Below are positions 1 through 5,112 of a stretch of DNA of 6,380 nt, in pieces. Origin of the DNA: an uncultured Acidimicrobiales bacterium (lineage in GTDB: Bacteria > Actinomycetota > Acidimicrobiia > Acidimicrobiales > SZUA-35); contig CALLIQ010000078.1 in assembly GCA_938008925.1 (NCBI GenBank), positions 1 to 6,380 of the forward strand, given 5' to 3'. The translations under genes were made by a program, and so were the position numbers. Position 1 is the stretch's first letter. Every line of letters begins with the position of its first letter. Under the pieces are notes generated by a model that worked only from the letters and a program-made list of their open reading frames with translations, ran no database searches and was not told the origin of the DNA.

Positions 1-53
1 TGTTCGGATGCCGTCGTCGACCGCGCCGCCGCCCTGGATGCGCGTGCCGTCAT
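1..53 (-). CDS. N-terminal fragment of the gene after rsmH (ftsL position), cut by window edge
   Basis: An ATG at 53-51 overlaps the rsmH stop codon as ATGA (bases 50-53), the usual sign of translational coupling in an operon. Seventeen full codons are visible: M T A R A S R A A A R S T T A S E. This is a basic, Ala/Ser/Thr-rich cytoplasmic-type tail with no membrane segment yet. In dcw clusters the gene after rsmH is usually ftsL, a small bitopic septal protein, and actinobacterial FtsL-like proteins often begin with such a basic tail. The identity is therefore inferred from position only; no diagnostic motif lies within the window. An unrelated hypothetical protein is possible. Confidence 0.5.
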   Translation of the reverse strand, partial: MTARASRAAARSTTASE

Positions 54-1033
54 GCGGCCAACCGAGTTCGATCGACGCCTCGGAGGCGGGCGCTGCTCGC
101 TCGACGGTTCGTCGCCATTTCGGCTTCGGACGGACGTCGAGAGATCGGACGCAGCACGGTGAACTCGGGCTCGGTGGCGGGTACCGGGATCCCGGGCGGA
201 GTGTTCACGGTGCTGCGTCCGCGAAAGATGTCTTTGACGATTCGATCCTCACCGCTGTGATAGGTGAGGACGAGGCCTCGACCGCCGACCACGAGAGCGT
301 CGAGCGCTGACTCGATGGCGGGGCGGAGCTGGTCGAGCTCGTCATTGACATGAATGCGAAGCGCTTGGAATGTGCGCTTGGCCGGATGCCCACCCTTACG
401 GCGGGCGGCGGCGGGAATGGCCGAGACCACGATCTCGGCGAGTTCGGTCGTCGTCTCGATCGGACGGGCGGCGATGATCGCGTCGGCGATCCGACCGGCG
501 AAACGTTCGTCGGCGTTGCGCCGCAAAAGGCCGGCGAGCTCTCGCCCGTCGAAACCATTGACGACATCGTGTGCTGAGAGCCCGGCATCGGGGTCCATCC
601 GCATGTCGAGTGGACCATCGTGTCGAAAGCTGAAGCCTCGGTCGGCGAGATCGAGCTGAGGTGAGCTCACGCCGAGATCGAACAAGAAGCCCGAGACATG
701 CGAGATGTCGAGGCGTTTGAGAACCGAGCCGAGGCGGTCGAACCGGGCGCGTTCGAGGCGCACGCGCGAGCCGAACGAAGCCAATCGCTCCGATGCGGCG
801 GCGAGGGCCATGGGATCTCGATCGATCCCGAGAAGATCGAGCTGGGGGCACGCTGCCAGCAACGCCGAGCTGTGGCCGGCACCGCCGAGCGTTGCGTCGA
901 CGAAGGTGCCTGCAGGAATGTCGGCGACCAGAGCGATGATCTCGTCGCGCATCACGGGGTCGTGGGAAAAGGCGCGAGAAGCGTCGTGGTCGGCCATGGC
1001 GAAGCCGGCGGAATCGAGCTTCGAACCGGCCAT
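50..1033 (-). CDS. rsmH: 16S rRNA (cytosine(1402)-N(4))-methyltransferase RsmH (MraW)
   Basis: RsmH transfers a methyl group from S-adenosylmethionine to N4 of C1402 in the decoding centre of 16S rRNA. Family signatures, numbered from the ATG at 1033 (327 aa): FSHDPVM at 22-28; SAM-binding DATLGGAGHS at 46-55; GIDRDP at 69-74; DLGVSSPQLD at 119-128; HDGPLDMRMD at 138-147; HPAKRTFQALRIHVNDEL at 216-233; SGEDRIVK at 260-267; and a C-terminal NRRASSARLRG at 309-319. The family usually has LED where SGED is seen, a mild deviation. The start at 1033 is preferred because a G-run (GGGGGG, able to pair with the anti-SD using one wobble) lies six bases upstream. An ATG at 997 would give 315 aa, closer to the usual family length, but has no Shine-Dalgarno. 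The frame stays open to a TTG at 1147, but that extension does not look like RsmH. It lies 223 bases after mraZ and overlaps the next gene by ATGA. Confidence 0.95.
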   Translation of the reverse strand: MAGSKLDSAGFAMADHDASRAFSHDPVMRDEIIALVADIPAGTFVDATLGGAGHSSALLAACPQLDLLGIDRDPMALAAASERLASFGSRVRLERARFDRLGSVLKRLDISHVSGFLFDLGVSSPQLDLADRGFSFRHDGPLDMRMDPDAGLSAHDVVNGFDGRELAGLLRRNADERFAGRIADAIIAARPIETTTELAEIVVSAIPAAARRKGGHPAKRTFQALRIHVNDELDQLRPAIESALDALVVGGRGLVLTYHSGEDRIVKDIFRGRSTVNTPPGIPVPATEPEFTVLRPISRRPSEAEMATNRRASSARLRGVDRTRLAA

Positions 1034-1056
1034 CGGTAGCCCCCCGGGAAACGGGC

Positions 1057-1138
1057 GTGCGCCAGGATTTATCCCCTGATACGCACTAGAGGGGTAGCGG
1101 GCGGAGTTGTGGGGCAGAAGCACCCTTCTCCATTGCCC
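1057..1138 (-). ncRNA. Candidate structured 5' leader of rsmH (position of the actinobacterial mraW RNA motif)
   Basis: The mraZ-rsmH spacer (1034-1256) holds no convincing gene but can form hairpins on the minus-strand transcript. The one nearest rsmH (1086 to 1057) has stem GUGCG/CGCAC, an internal loop UAU opposite G, stem CAGG/CCUG and an eight-base loop GGAUAAAU. Just upstream (1138 to 1112), GGGCA/UGCCC and GAAG/CUUC form a stem with a five-base bulge and a GGUG loop. An mraW RNA motif upstream of mraW has been described in actinobacteria, and the location matches. I cannot confirm its consensus from memory, so the family assignment is inference. Neither hairpin is followed by a U-run, so neither is a simple terminator. 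The rsmH G-run (SD-like) lies about 15 bases downstream, which would allow control of translation. Confidence 0.35.
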
Positions 1139-1225
1139 GGGAGGCAACCGATGAACGAGTCGATGATGTGGTCCGCCGTTCTCCTTTCTGGACCGACTTC
1201 ACGTCGTGTTGTTTGTCTGGAACGT

Positions 1226-1247
1226 CTCACTGCCTGAGCAGCGGTGA
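1226..1247 (-). other. Hairpin just after mraZ stop
   Basis: On the minus-strand RNA, a stem CGCUGC/GCAGUG (one G-U pair) with a UCAG loop begins about 15-20 bases after the mraZ stop codon. There is no U-tract, so it is more likely a processing or pausing structure, or chance, than an intrinsic terminator. It belongs to the same mraZ-rsmH spacer as the other hairpins. Confidence 0.3.
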
Positions 1248-1256
1248 CGGTGGAGA

Positions 1257-1679
1257 TCAGAGACCGAGGCGATTGATGGCGTCGGCGAGTTCGTCGCCGA
1301 TGTCGTCACTCTGGTCCGCCGCGTACTTCTCGGCCGGCCAGATTTCGACCCGGTCGTAGAGGCCACTGACCACCACGTTCGAATCGAATTCGAGCTCGTC
1401 GAGCAAGGGACGAGGAAGCGTGATGCGGCCGGCGGAGTCGAGCTTCACTTCGTTCACCGAGGTGATGAACTTCCTGAAGACCGAGTTCGTGATCTGACCG
1501 CTGTCTCGCTGTGTCTTCCATTTCTCGGCGACCTCTTGGAAGCCCTCTTGGCTCCAGAGACCAATGCAGTTGTCGAGGCGGGTGACATACCCACGCTCGG
1601 CGACTGACGCCCGAAACGGAGCGGGCAGCACAACTCGACCTTTTGCGTCGAGGGAATGTTCGTGCTGACCGACAAACAC
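1257..1679 (-). CDS. mraZ: Division/cell wall cluster transcriptional regulator MraZ
   Basis: MraZ is a DNA-binding regulator, first gene of the dcw cluster, that represses its own promoter and often the operon behind it. The 140-aa product is the usual family length and has the two SpoVT/AbrB-like repeats. The first begins FVGQHEHSLDAKGRVVLP (DAKGR at 11-15) and the second is VKLDSAGRITLPRPLLDEL (DSAGR at 81-85). The start is a GTG at 1679-1677, chosen because the typical MraZ N-terminus begins exactly there and a GGAG Shine-Dalgarno (1691-1688) lies eight bases upstream. The frame is open further upstream to 1829, but that part is unlike MraZ and runs into the promoter. The leader is about 110 bases. 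Four AGTG boxes upstream (1790-1823) are the expected MraZ target. Confidence 0.96.
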   Translation of the reverse strand: MFVGQHEHSLDAKGRVVLPAPFRASVAERGYVTRLDNCIGLWSQEGFQEVAEKWKTQRDSGQITNSVFRKFITSVNEVKLDSAGRITLPRPLLDELEFDSNVVVSGLYDRVEIWPAEKYAADQSDDIGDELADAINRLGL

Positions 1680-1711
1680 CGAATGAACTCCGACTGTCAA
1701 GAAACAACCGT

Positions 1712-1754
1712 GGGGCTCGTCCTGCCTCGGTCGCTGTTCCCTACGAGTTGCCCC
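1712..1754 (-). other. Possible hairpin in mraZ 5' leader
   Basis: In the mraZ leader RNA, GGGG, a CAA bulge and CUCG (1754 to 1744) can pair with CGAG and CCCC (1719 to 1712), closing a loop of 24 bases. The structure sits between the predicted start of transcription and the mraZ Shine-Dalgarno. It is weak evidence for a functional element and could be chance in GC-rich DNA. Confidence 0.25.
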
Positions 1755-1789
1755 GTTGGGTTCTTGTGACCTTAGCTGGGCGTGTGCCC

Positions 1790-1823
1790 CACTGAGTGAC
1801 ACTTTATGACACTCCCCCCCACT
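1790..1823 (-). promoter_or_regulatory. MraZ operator: four AGTG boxes at 10-base spacing
   Basis: Read on the minus strand there are four AGTG boxes, seen as CACT on the plus strand at 1790, 1800, 1810 and 1820. The spacing is exactly 10 bases, one helical turn. The box contexts are AGTGGGG, AGTGTCA, AGTGTCA and AGTGGGG. MraZ is known to bind tandem GTG-containing boxes with about 10-base period upstream of its own gene, in both E. coli (TGGG repeats) and mollicutes (AAAGTG-type repeats). The boxes fill the space between the predicted -35 and -10 and continue past the -10, so bound MraZ should block RNA polymerase. This is autorepression by inference. Confidence 0.8.
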
Positions 1824-1829
1824 CTGCAA
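1801..1829 (-). promoter_or_regulatory. Predicted mraZ/dcw promoter
   Basis: On the minus strand a -35-like TTGCAG (1829-1824) and a -10-like TAAAGT (1806-1801, fitting TANNNT) are separated by 17 bases. Transcription would start near 1794 and give a leader of about 115 bases before mraZ. A second TANNNT box, TAAGGT (1774-1769), is an alternative -10 without a good -35. Overlap with the MraZ boxes supports the first choice. Confidence 0.5.
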
Positions 1830-1871
1830 TCATTTCCTGACATTCCGTGGTGGAAAAACCGCGCCAGGTGA

Positions 1872-1883
1872 GAACAGCTGTTC
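1872..1883. promoter_or_regulatory. Perfect 12-bp palindrome resembling a LexA (SOS) box
   Basis: GAACAGCTGTTC is a perfect palindrome, flanked by A on the left and G on the right. The Gram-positive SOS box consensus is CGAAC, four bases, GTTCG; here only the outer left C differs (A). It lies in the divergent region between mraZ and the lipoate ligase gene, about 43 bases upstream of the predicted mraZ -35 and about 120 bases before the ligase -10. Another palindrome-binding regulator, or chance, cannot be excluded. Confidence 0.4.
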
Positions 1884-2004
1884 GGGTCGTGACGTGCGCC
1901 ACCTCGCTGACCAGGAGAAACGGCCTGCTCGCGCTCGCTGCGTCCACCCACGCGCGCCCAGTGATTTCTTTCGCGACATCGGCAACCACTCGTCACCCCA
2001 CTCG

Positions 2005-2010
2005 TAACCT
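2005..2010 (+). promoter_or_regulatory. -10 box of a leaderless promoter for the lipoate ligase gene
   Basis: TAACCT fits the actinobacterial -10 pattern TANNNT. Its last base is seven bases before the GTG start codon, so transcription should begin at the start codon itself. No Shine-Dalgarno is present. No convincing -35 is visible 17-18 bases upstream. Confidence 0.6.
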
Positions 2011-2016
2011 GGCCGA

Positions 2017-2754
2017 GTGGAGTGGCACGTCGAGCAAAGCCGAGGGCCCGCCGGTCCGTTCCACGTGCAGACGTTCGACCATCTCACGGGCCCGACGCTG
2101 TGGGTCCACGAGGTCGCAGCGCCCGCCCTGGTACTCGGTTCGACGACCGACGAGTCGCTCGTGGACGTGACCGAAGCTGCACGACTCGGTGTCGAGGTGT
2201 GCCGACGGAGGAGCGGTGGAGGCCTCGTGCTGGTCGAACCGGGGGCGAGCTGCTGGATCGACGTGCTCATTCCGAGGGCCGCCGAGTTGCGCTCCCCCAC
2301 CATCCCGTGGGACGACGACGTCAACCGGTCGTTCGCATGGGTGGGAGAGCTGTGGCGAGGCGCCCTCGCCGACCTCGGCCTCACCGGACTCCGAGTGTGG
2401 GAAGGACCGTTGACCAACGCCGAGGCCGGTTCGGCTCTGTGCTTCGCCGGGATCGGCCCCGGCGAAGTGATCGGGACCGACCGGAGCGGTGACGACGCCA
2501 AGGTGGTCGGCCTGTCACAACGGCGAACGCGGTGGGGAGCCCGGTTCCAAGGGCTCTACGTGCAGCGGTGGTCACCCGAGCGGCTGGCCGACGTCGTCCA
2601 CGAGCGGCGACTGCCAGAGACCGTGCGAATCGAGGAGTTGCGGTACGGGGCCGACTCGGTGACTCGTGCGGGCGCTCCGGGCGACGATGATGCGTCGCCG
2701 TCGCCCGACGATGTCCGCTCCGCCGTGGCCGACCGCCTCGGCGCCACCGATTGA
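2017..2754 (+). CDS. Lipoate--protein ligase A family protein
   Basis: The 245-aa product matches the BPL/LplA/LipB catalytic fold. Signatures are RRRSGGG at 63-69 (family RRxSGGG, substrate and adenylate loop), the following LVLVEPGASCWIDVLIP strand at 70-86, CFAGIGPGEVI at 142-152, and KVVGLSQRRTR at 162-172. K162 aligns with the catalytic lysine of LplA (KxxGxxQRR). Such enzymes activate lipoate or octanoate with ATP and attach it to lipoyl domains of 2-oxoacid dehydrogenases and GcvH. No separate small accessory domain follows the catalytic domain, and the C-terminal 30 residues are acidic and probably disordered. The GTG start at 2017 gives a leaderless mRNA. It is divergent from mraZ and not obviously in an operon. 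Actinobacterial members can have altered substrates, so lipoate specificity is inferred; LipB or LipM activity is less likely. Confidence 0.85.
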   Translation: MEWHVEQSRGPAGPFHVQTFDHLTGPTLWVHEVAAPALVLGSTTDESLVDVTEAARLGVEVCRRRSGGGLVLVEPGASCWIDVLIPRAAELRSPTIPWDDDVNRSFAWVGELWRGALADLGLTGLRVWEGPLTNAEAGSALCFAGIGPGEVIGTDRSGDDAKVVGLSQRRTRWGARFQGLYVQRWSPERLADVVHERRLPETVRIEELRYGADSVTRAGAPGDDDASPSPDDVRSAVADRLGATD

Positions 2755-2769
2755 GCCTCGGCGCCACCG
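2735..2769 (+). repeat. 15-bp direct repeat spanning the lipoate ligase stop codon
   Basis: GCCTCGGCGCCACCG occurs at 2735-2749 and again at 2755-2769. The 20-base units are GCCTCGGCGCCACCGATTGA and GCCTCGGCGCCACCGCCTGA (17 of 20 identical), each ending in TGA. The first TGA is the real stop codon. This looks like a small tandem duplication of the gene's 3' end. Confidence 0.85.
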
Positions 2770-2823
2770 CCTGAACCGACCAAACCCCGGTCGAGCCTGA
2801 GACCCCCTCGCAATCTGGCGGAC

Positions 2824-2838
2824 CGCCGGGGATCGGCG
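2824..2838. other. Small inverted repeat upstream of the HNH gene -10
   Basis: CGCCG, five bases, CGGCG forms a 5-bp stem just upstream of the predicted -10 box. There is no U-tract after it. It could be a weak end structure for the preceding gene, an operator, or chance; the 101-base gap holds nothing else clear. Confidence 0.25.
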
Positions 2839-2841
2839 AAC

Positions 2842-2847
2842 TACTGT
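2842..2847 (+). promoter_or_regulatory. -10 box of a leaderless promoter for the HNH gene
   Basis: TACTGT fits TANNNT and ends eight bases before the ATG at 2856, predicting a leader of 0-2 bases. No Shine-Dalgarno precedes the ATG. Confidence 0.55.
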
Positions 2848-2855
2848 CGTGCCGC

Positions 2856-3356
2856 ATGAGCCGGGCGCTTGTTCTCAATGCAACGTATGAGCCCATCGGC
2901 GTCGTGTCCGATCGGCGAGCCATCGTCCTCGCGCTCTCGGAGAAGGTCGACGTCCTGGCCGACACGGGAGAAATGATCACGAGTGAACGTCTCGAGATGG
3001 CCGTTCCATCGGTCGTTCGATTGCGGTATTTCGTGAAGGTTCCGTACCGGCGTGAGGTTCCGCTGAGCCGACGTGCGGTCTTCGCCCGAGACCAGGGGCG
3101 ATGTCAGTACTGCGGCAAGGCCGCCGAGAGTCTCGACCATGTCCTTCCGAAGTCGCGGGGCGGCGCGCACGAGTGGAGCAACGTCGTCGCCTGCTGCCGC
3201 CGCTGCAACACGACGAAGGGCGATCGGCTGCTCAGCGAGAGCTCGTTCAAGCTCGCCCGAACCCCACAGGCCCCCACCCAGATGGTGTGGGTCAAGGTGG
3301 CGGCGGGCACGGTGCCTGCCGCCTGGGACCAGTACCTCGACCGCGTGGCCGCCTGA
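2856..3356 (+). CDS. HNH endonuclease family protein
   Basis: This 166-aa protein carries a zinc-stapled HNH nuclease motif in its C-terminal half: CQYC (C83, C86), LDHVLPKSRGG with D94-H95, WSNVV with N109, and CCRRCN with C114/C117, followed by TTKGDRLL. The two CxxC pairs would bind structural zinc; D94-H95 and N109 belong to the catalytic ββα-metal site. The N-terminal 70 residues (RALVLNATYEPIGVVSDRRA at 3-22) are typical of the stand-alone HNH protein common in actinobacteria and related phyla, where it is a chromosomal single gene rather than part of a restriction system or intron. Its biological role and DNA target are not known to me. No methyltransferase or toxin partner is adjacent. 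The ATG start is supported by a -10 box giving a leaderless mRNA. Confidence 0.9.
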   Translation: MSRALVLNATYEPIGVVSDRRAIVLALSEKVDVLADTGEMITSERLEMAVPSVVRLRYFVKVPYRREVPLSRRAVFARDQGRCQYCGKAAESLDHVLPKSRGGAHEWSNVVACCRRCNTTKGDRLLSESSFKLARTPQAPTQMVWVKVAAGTVPAAWDQYLDRVAA

Positions 3357-3418
3357 CGTCTGCGGTCATCAACGCCGGGCCATGTCGGGTCGGGCGGATC
3401 GGCTGCGTCTTCGCCACT

Positions 3419-3436
3419 CTTGACCGGGCGGTCTAG
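3419..3436. promoter_or_regulatory. 18-bp inverted repeat, candidate TetR-type operator of the acyl-CoA dehydrogenase gene
   Basis: CTTGACCG, GG, CGGTCTAG is an inverted repeat with one mismatch in 8 bp per arm. Its right arm overlaps the first three bases of the predicted -10 box TAGTCT (3434-3439). TetR-family repressors of fatty acid and sterol catabolism often bind such palindromes over acyl-CoA dehydrogenase promoters. The regulator is not in this window, so family and ligand are inferred. Confidence 0.5.
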
Positions 3437-3439
3437 TCT
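3434..3439 (+). promoter_or_regulatory. -10 box of a leaderless promoter for the acyl-CoA dehydrogenase gene
   Basis: TAGTCT fits TANNNT and ends seven bases before the ATG at 3447, predicting an mRNA with about one base of leader. The TTGACC at 3420-3425 is too close (8 bases) to be its -35 and is part of the palindrome instead. Confidence 0.6.
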
Positions 3440-3446
3440 GTTGCGC

Positions 3447-4694
3447 ATGCAGCCGACGTACACCGCTGAAGCCGACTCGTTCCGCGAGAAGATCCAGGCG
3501 TTCCTCGCCGAGCACCTCCCTGCCAACTGGCAGGGCATCGGAGCGCTCGACGCCGAGGCCGCCCACCAGTTCTCGAACGAGTGGCGCGACATCCTCCGAG
3601 ACAACCAGCTCCTCGCTGCGTCGTGGCCTCAGGAGTATGGCGGCGCCGGGCTCTCCGAGCTCGAAGGCGTGATCATGGCCGAGGAGTTCGCCAAGGCGGG
3701 CGTCCCGACCGGCACCGCCAACGACGTGTTCGGTATCCAGATGGTGGGCAACACCATCATCCAATGGGGCACCGAGGAGCAGAAGAAGCACTTCCTTCCC
3801 CGGATCATCTCCGGCGAAGACCTCTGGTGTCAGGGCTACTCGGAGCCGAACGCCGGTTCCGACCTCGCCAACATCGGCTGCAAGGCCGAGCTCGATGGTG
3901 ACGAGTGGGTCCTCAACGGACAGAAGATCTGGACCTCGGCCGGCCACCTCGCCGACTGGATCTTCGTCCTCACTCGGACCGATCCCGACGCAACGAAGCA
4001 CCGCGGCATCACCTTCGTGCTGTGCCCGATGGACCAGCCGGGCGTCGAGGTTCGCCCGATCAAGATGATCAGCGGCGAATCCGAGTTCAACGAGGTCTTC
4101 TTCTCCGACGCACGCGTGCCCAAGGAGAACGTGATCGGCGAAGTCAACGGTGGCTGGGCCGTCGCCATGACGCTGCTCGGCTACGAGCGCGGCGAAGCAG
4201 CTGCCACCACCCCGGTCGCGTTCAAGACCGAGATCGACCGTCTGTTCGAGCTGGCGAAGCAGGAAGGCAAGGCCGACGATCCGCTCGTCCGCCAGCGCCT
4301 CGCCTGGGCCTATTCGAAAGTCGAGATCATGCGCTACCTGGGCATGCGGACGCTCACCAAGTTCTTGGAGGGCGGCCACCCCGGTCCCGACGCGTCGATC
4401 TTCAAGCTCTATTGGAGTGAGTACCACCGTCTCTCGACCGAATTGTCGCTCGACATTCTCGGCGCCGACGCGATGAACATCGACGGCAAGTTCCCGTCGA
4501 GCGCGTTCTCGACCGACCAGCCCGGTGCTCCGAACGACTCCGGAAGTTGGATCGGTACGTTCTTGAACGCTCGAGCAGGAACGATCTACGCCGGCACGAG
4601 CCAGGTGCAGAAGAACATCATCGGCGAGATGGTGCTCGGTCTGCCAAAGGAGCCCAAGGCCGACGGCGGGCCCTGGAAGGACACGCCGAAGTGA
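3447..4694 (+). CDS. Acyl-CoA dehydrogenase family protein (FadE type)
   Basis: The 415-aa flavoprotein should catalyse FAD-dependent alpha,beta-desaturation of an acyl-CoA, the first step of a beta-oxidation round. Domains in order: helical N-terminus (1 to about 120) with WPQEYGGAGLS; middle beta domain with the flavin/substrate signature CQGYSEPNAGSD and the WTSAGHLADW strand; then a C-terminal helical domain ending GTIYAGTSQVQKNIIGEMVLGLPK. The position that holds the catalytic Glu in medium- and short-chain enzymes (YEGT) is Ala382 here (IYAGT). Glu247 in LLGYERGEA sits where isovaleryl- and long-chain enzymes carry their base, so E247 is the likely catalyst. This resembles the mycobacterial FadE group acting on branched, aromatic or steroid CoA esters, but the substrate is not predictable. 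The ATG at 3447 is chosen over an in-frame TTG at 3420 because a -10 box lies between them. A TetR-like operator overlaps that promoter. Confidence 0.92.
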   Translation: MQPTYTAEADSFREKIQAFLAEHLPANWQGIGALDAEAAHQFSNEWRDILRDNQLLAASWPQEYGGAGLSELEGVIMAEEFAKAGVPTGTANDVFGIQMVGNTIIQWGTEEQKKHFLPRIISGEDLWCQGYSEPNAGSDLANIGCKAELDGDEWVLNGQKIWTSAGHLADWIFVLTRTDPDATKHRGITFVLCPMDQPGVEVRPIKMISGESEFNEVFFSDARVPKENVIGEVNGGWAVAMTLLGYERGEAAATTPVAFKTEIDRLFELAKQEGKADDPLVRQRLAWAYSKVEIMRYLGMRTLTKFLEGGHPGPDASIFKLYWSEYHRLSTELSLDILGADAMNIDGKFPSSAFSTDQPGAPNDSGSWIGTFLNARAGTIYAGTSQVQKNIIGEMVLGLPKEPKADGGPWKDTPK

Positions 4695-4770
4695 GCGCCA
4701 GCGAGCGCCGCGTGCCCGACCCATGTGGGAGCAAGGACACGCCGAAGTGAGCGCCAGCGAGCGCCGCGTG
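4677..4770 (+). repeat. 38-bp perfect direct repeat covering the acyl-CoA dehydrogenase 3' end
   Basis: An identical 38-base sequence occurs at 4677-4714 and 4733-4770, period 56. Copy one includes the last dehydrogenase codons (K-D-T-P-K-stop). Copy two lies wholly in the gap before the next gene and is in another frame because 56 is not a multiple of three. Each copy begins near ACACGC and ends in GCGTG, so its ends are complementary (CACGC/GCGTG), with an internal GAGCGCC direct repeat and a possible GCGC stem. This suggests a small palindromic repeat element that has invaded or copied the gene end, not a gene. Whether it is dispersed in the genome cannot be seen here. Confidence 0.85.
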
Positions 4771-4811
4771 TCCGGCTTGCGTCGGATTCGCCCGTTGGAT
4801 GGTGCTCGCTC

Positions 4812-5060
4812 GTGAACGGAATCTCCCGCGACGCCGTGCTTGCCGTCGTTCGTCGTCCCGACCTGTGGGCGACGGCGGTGCAGGCCGGCTTGTCGATGGC
4901 GCCGACGGGTTGGTGGCGGCGCAAACCGTTCCTGCCGCTCCCCGATTCCGGCTGGATGCACTTCCGACTCGAGACCGCATACGGCGGCGACGGCGATCAG
5001 CCCATGCGGGCCGAAGACCTCCTCACGTGGCTCGAGTGGAAGCGCGACGCCACGGTCTAG
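4812..5060 (+). CDS. Small conserved-looking hypothetical protein (82 aa)
   Basis: The protein starts VNGISRDAVLAVVRRPDLW and continues with APTGWWRRKPFLPLPDSGW, then FRLETAYGGDG and a C-terminal EDLLTWLEWKRD. The pattern of a short amphipathic N-terminal helix, a GWWRR plus proline-rich segment, and an acidic, Trp-containing tail recalls a small family of uncharacterised actinobacterial proteins. No catalytic motif, signal peptide or clear membrane segment is visible. The GTG at 4812 is chosen because the GGATGG sequence nine bases upstream could act as a weak Shine-Dalgarno, and the frame upstream of it is repeat sequence. A weak -10-like GATGGT (4798-4803) is an alternative reading. It follows the dehydrogenase on the same strand after the 38-bp repeat, so co-transcription is possible. 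Function unknown. Confidence 0.75.
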   Translation: MNGISRDAVLAVVRRPDLWATAVQAGLSMAPTGWWRRKPFLPLPDSGWMHFRLETAYGGDGDQPMRAEDLLTWLEWKRDATV

Positions 5061-5112
5061 TTCGGTACTCCCCCTGGGACACTGCGCGCTCCCTCCCTCC
5101 CGTCCCCGTCCA

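Noticed and set aside
1086..1133. Fifteen-residue leader peptide between mraZ and rsmH (starts MEKGASAPQL)
   Set aside because: No ribosome site before its ATG and it overlaps the predicted hairpins; too short to support from sequence alone.
1034..1147. N-terminal extension of RsmH to a TTG at 1147
   Set aside because: Those residues do not resemble RsmH and the region folds into hairpins; the ATG at 1033 (or 997) fits the family.
1695..1700. Perfect TTGACA -35 consensus on the minus strand just before mraZ
   Set aside because: It is only three bases from the mraZ Shine-Dalgarno and no -10 box lies 16-19 bases downstream; any transcript would start inside mraZ.
1804..1989. Possible 61-aa minus-strand protein upstream of mraZ
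   Set aside because: The composition is not absurd, but third-position GC falls in its second half, it has no Shine-Dalgarno, and it runs over the mraZ promoter and MraZ boxes.
2856..3356. HNH gene as part of a restriction-modification, toxin or intron-homing system
   Set aside because: No methyltransferase, antitoxin or intron structure is adjacent; the protein looks like the common stand-alone chromosomal type.
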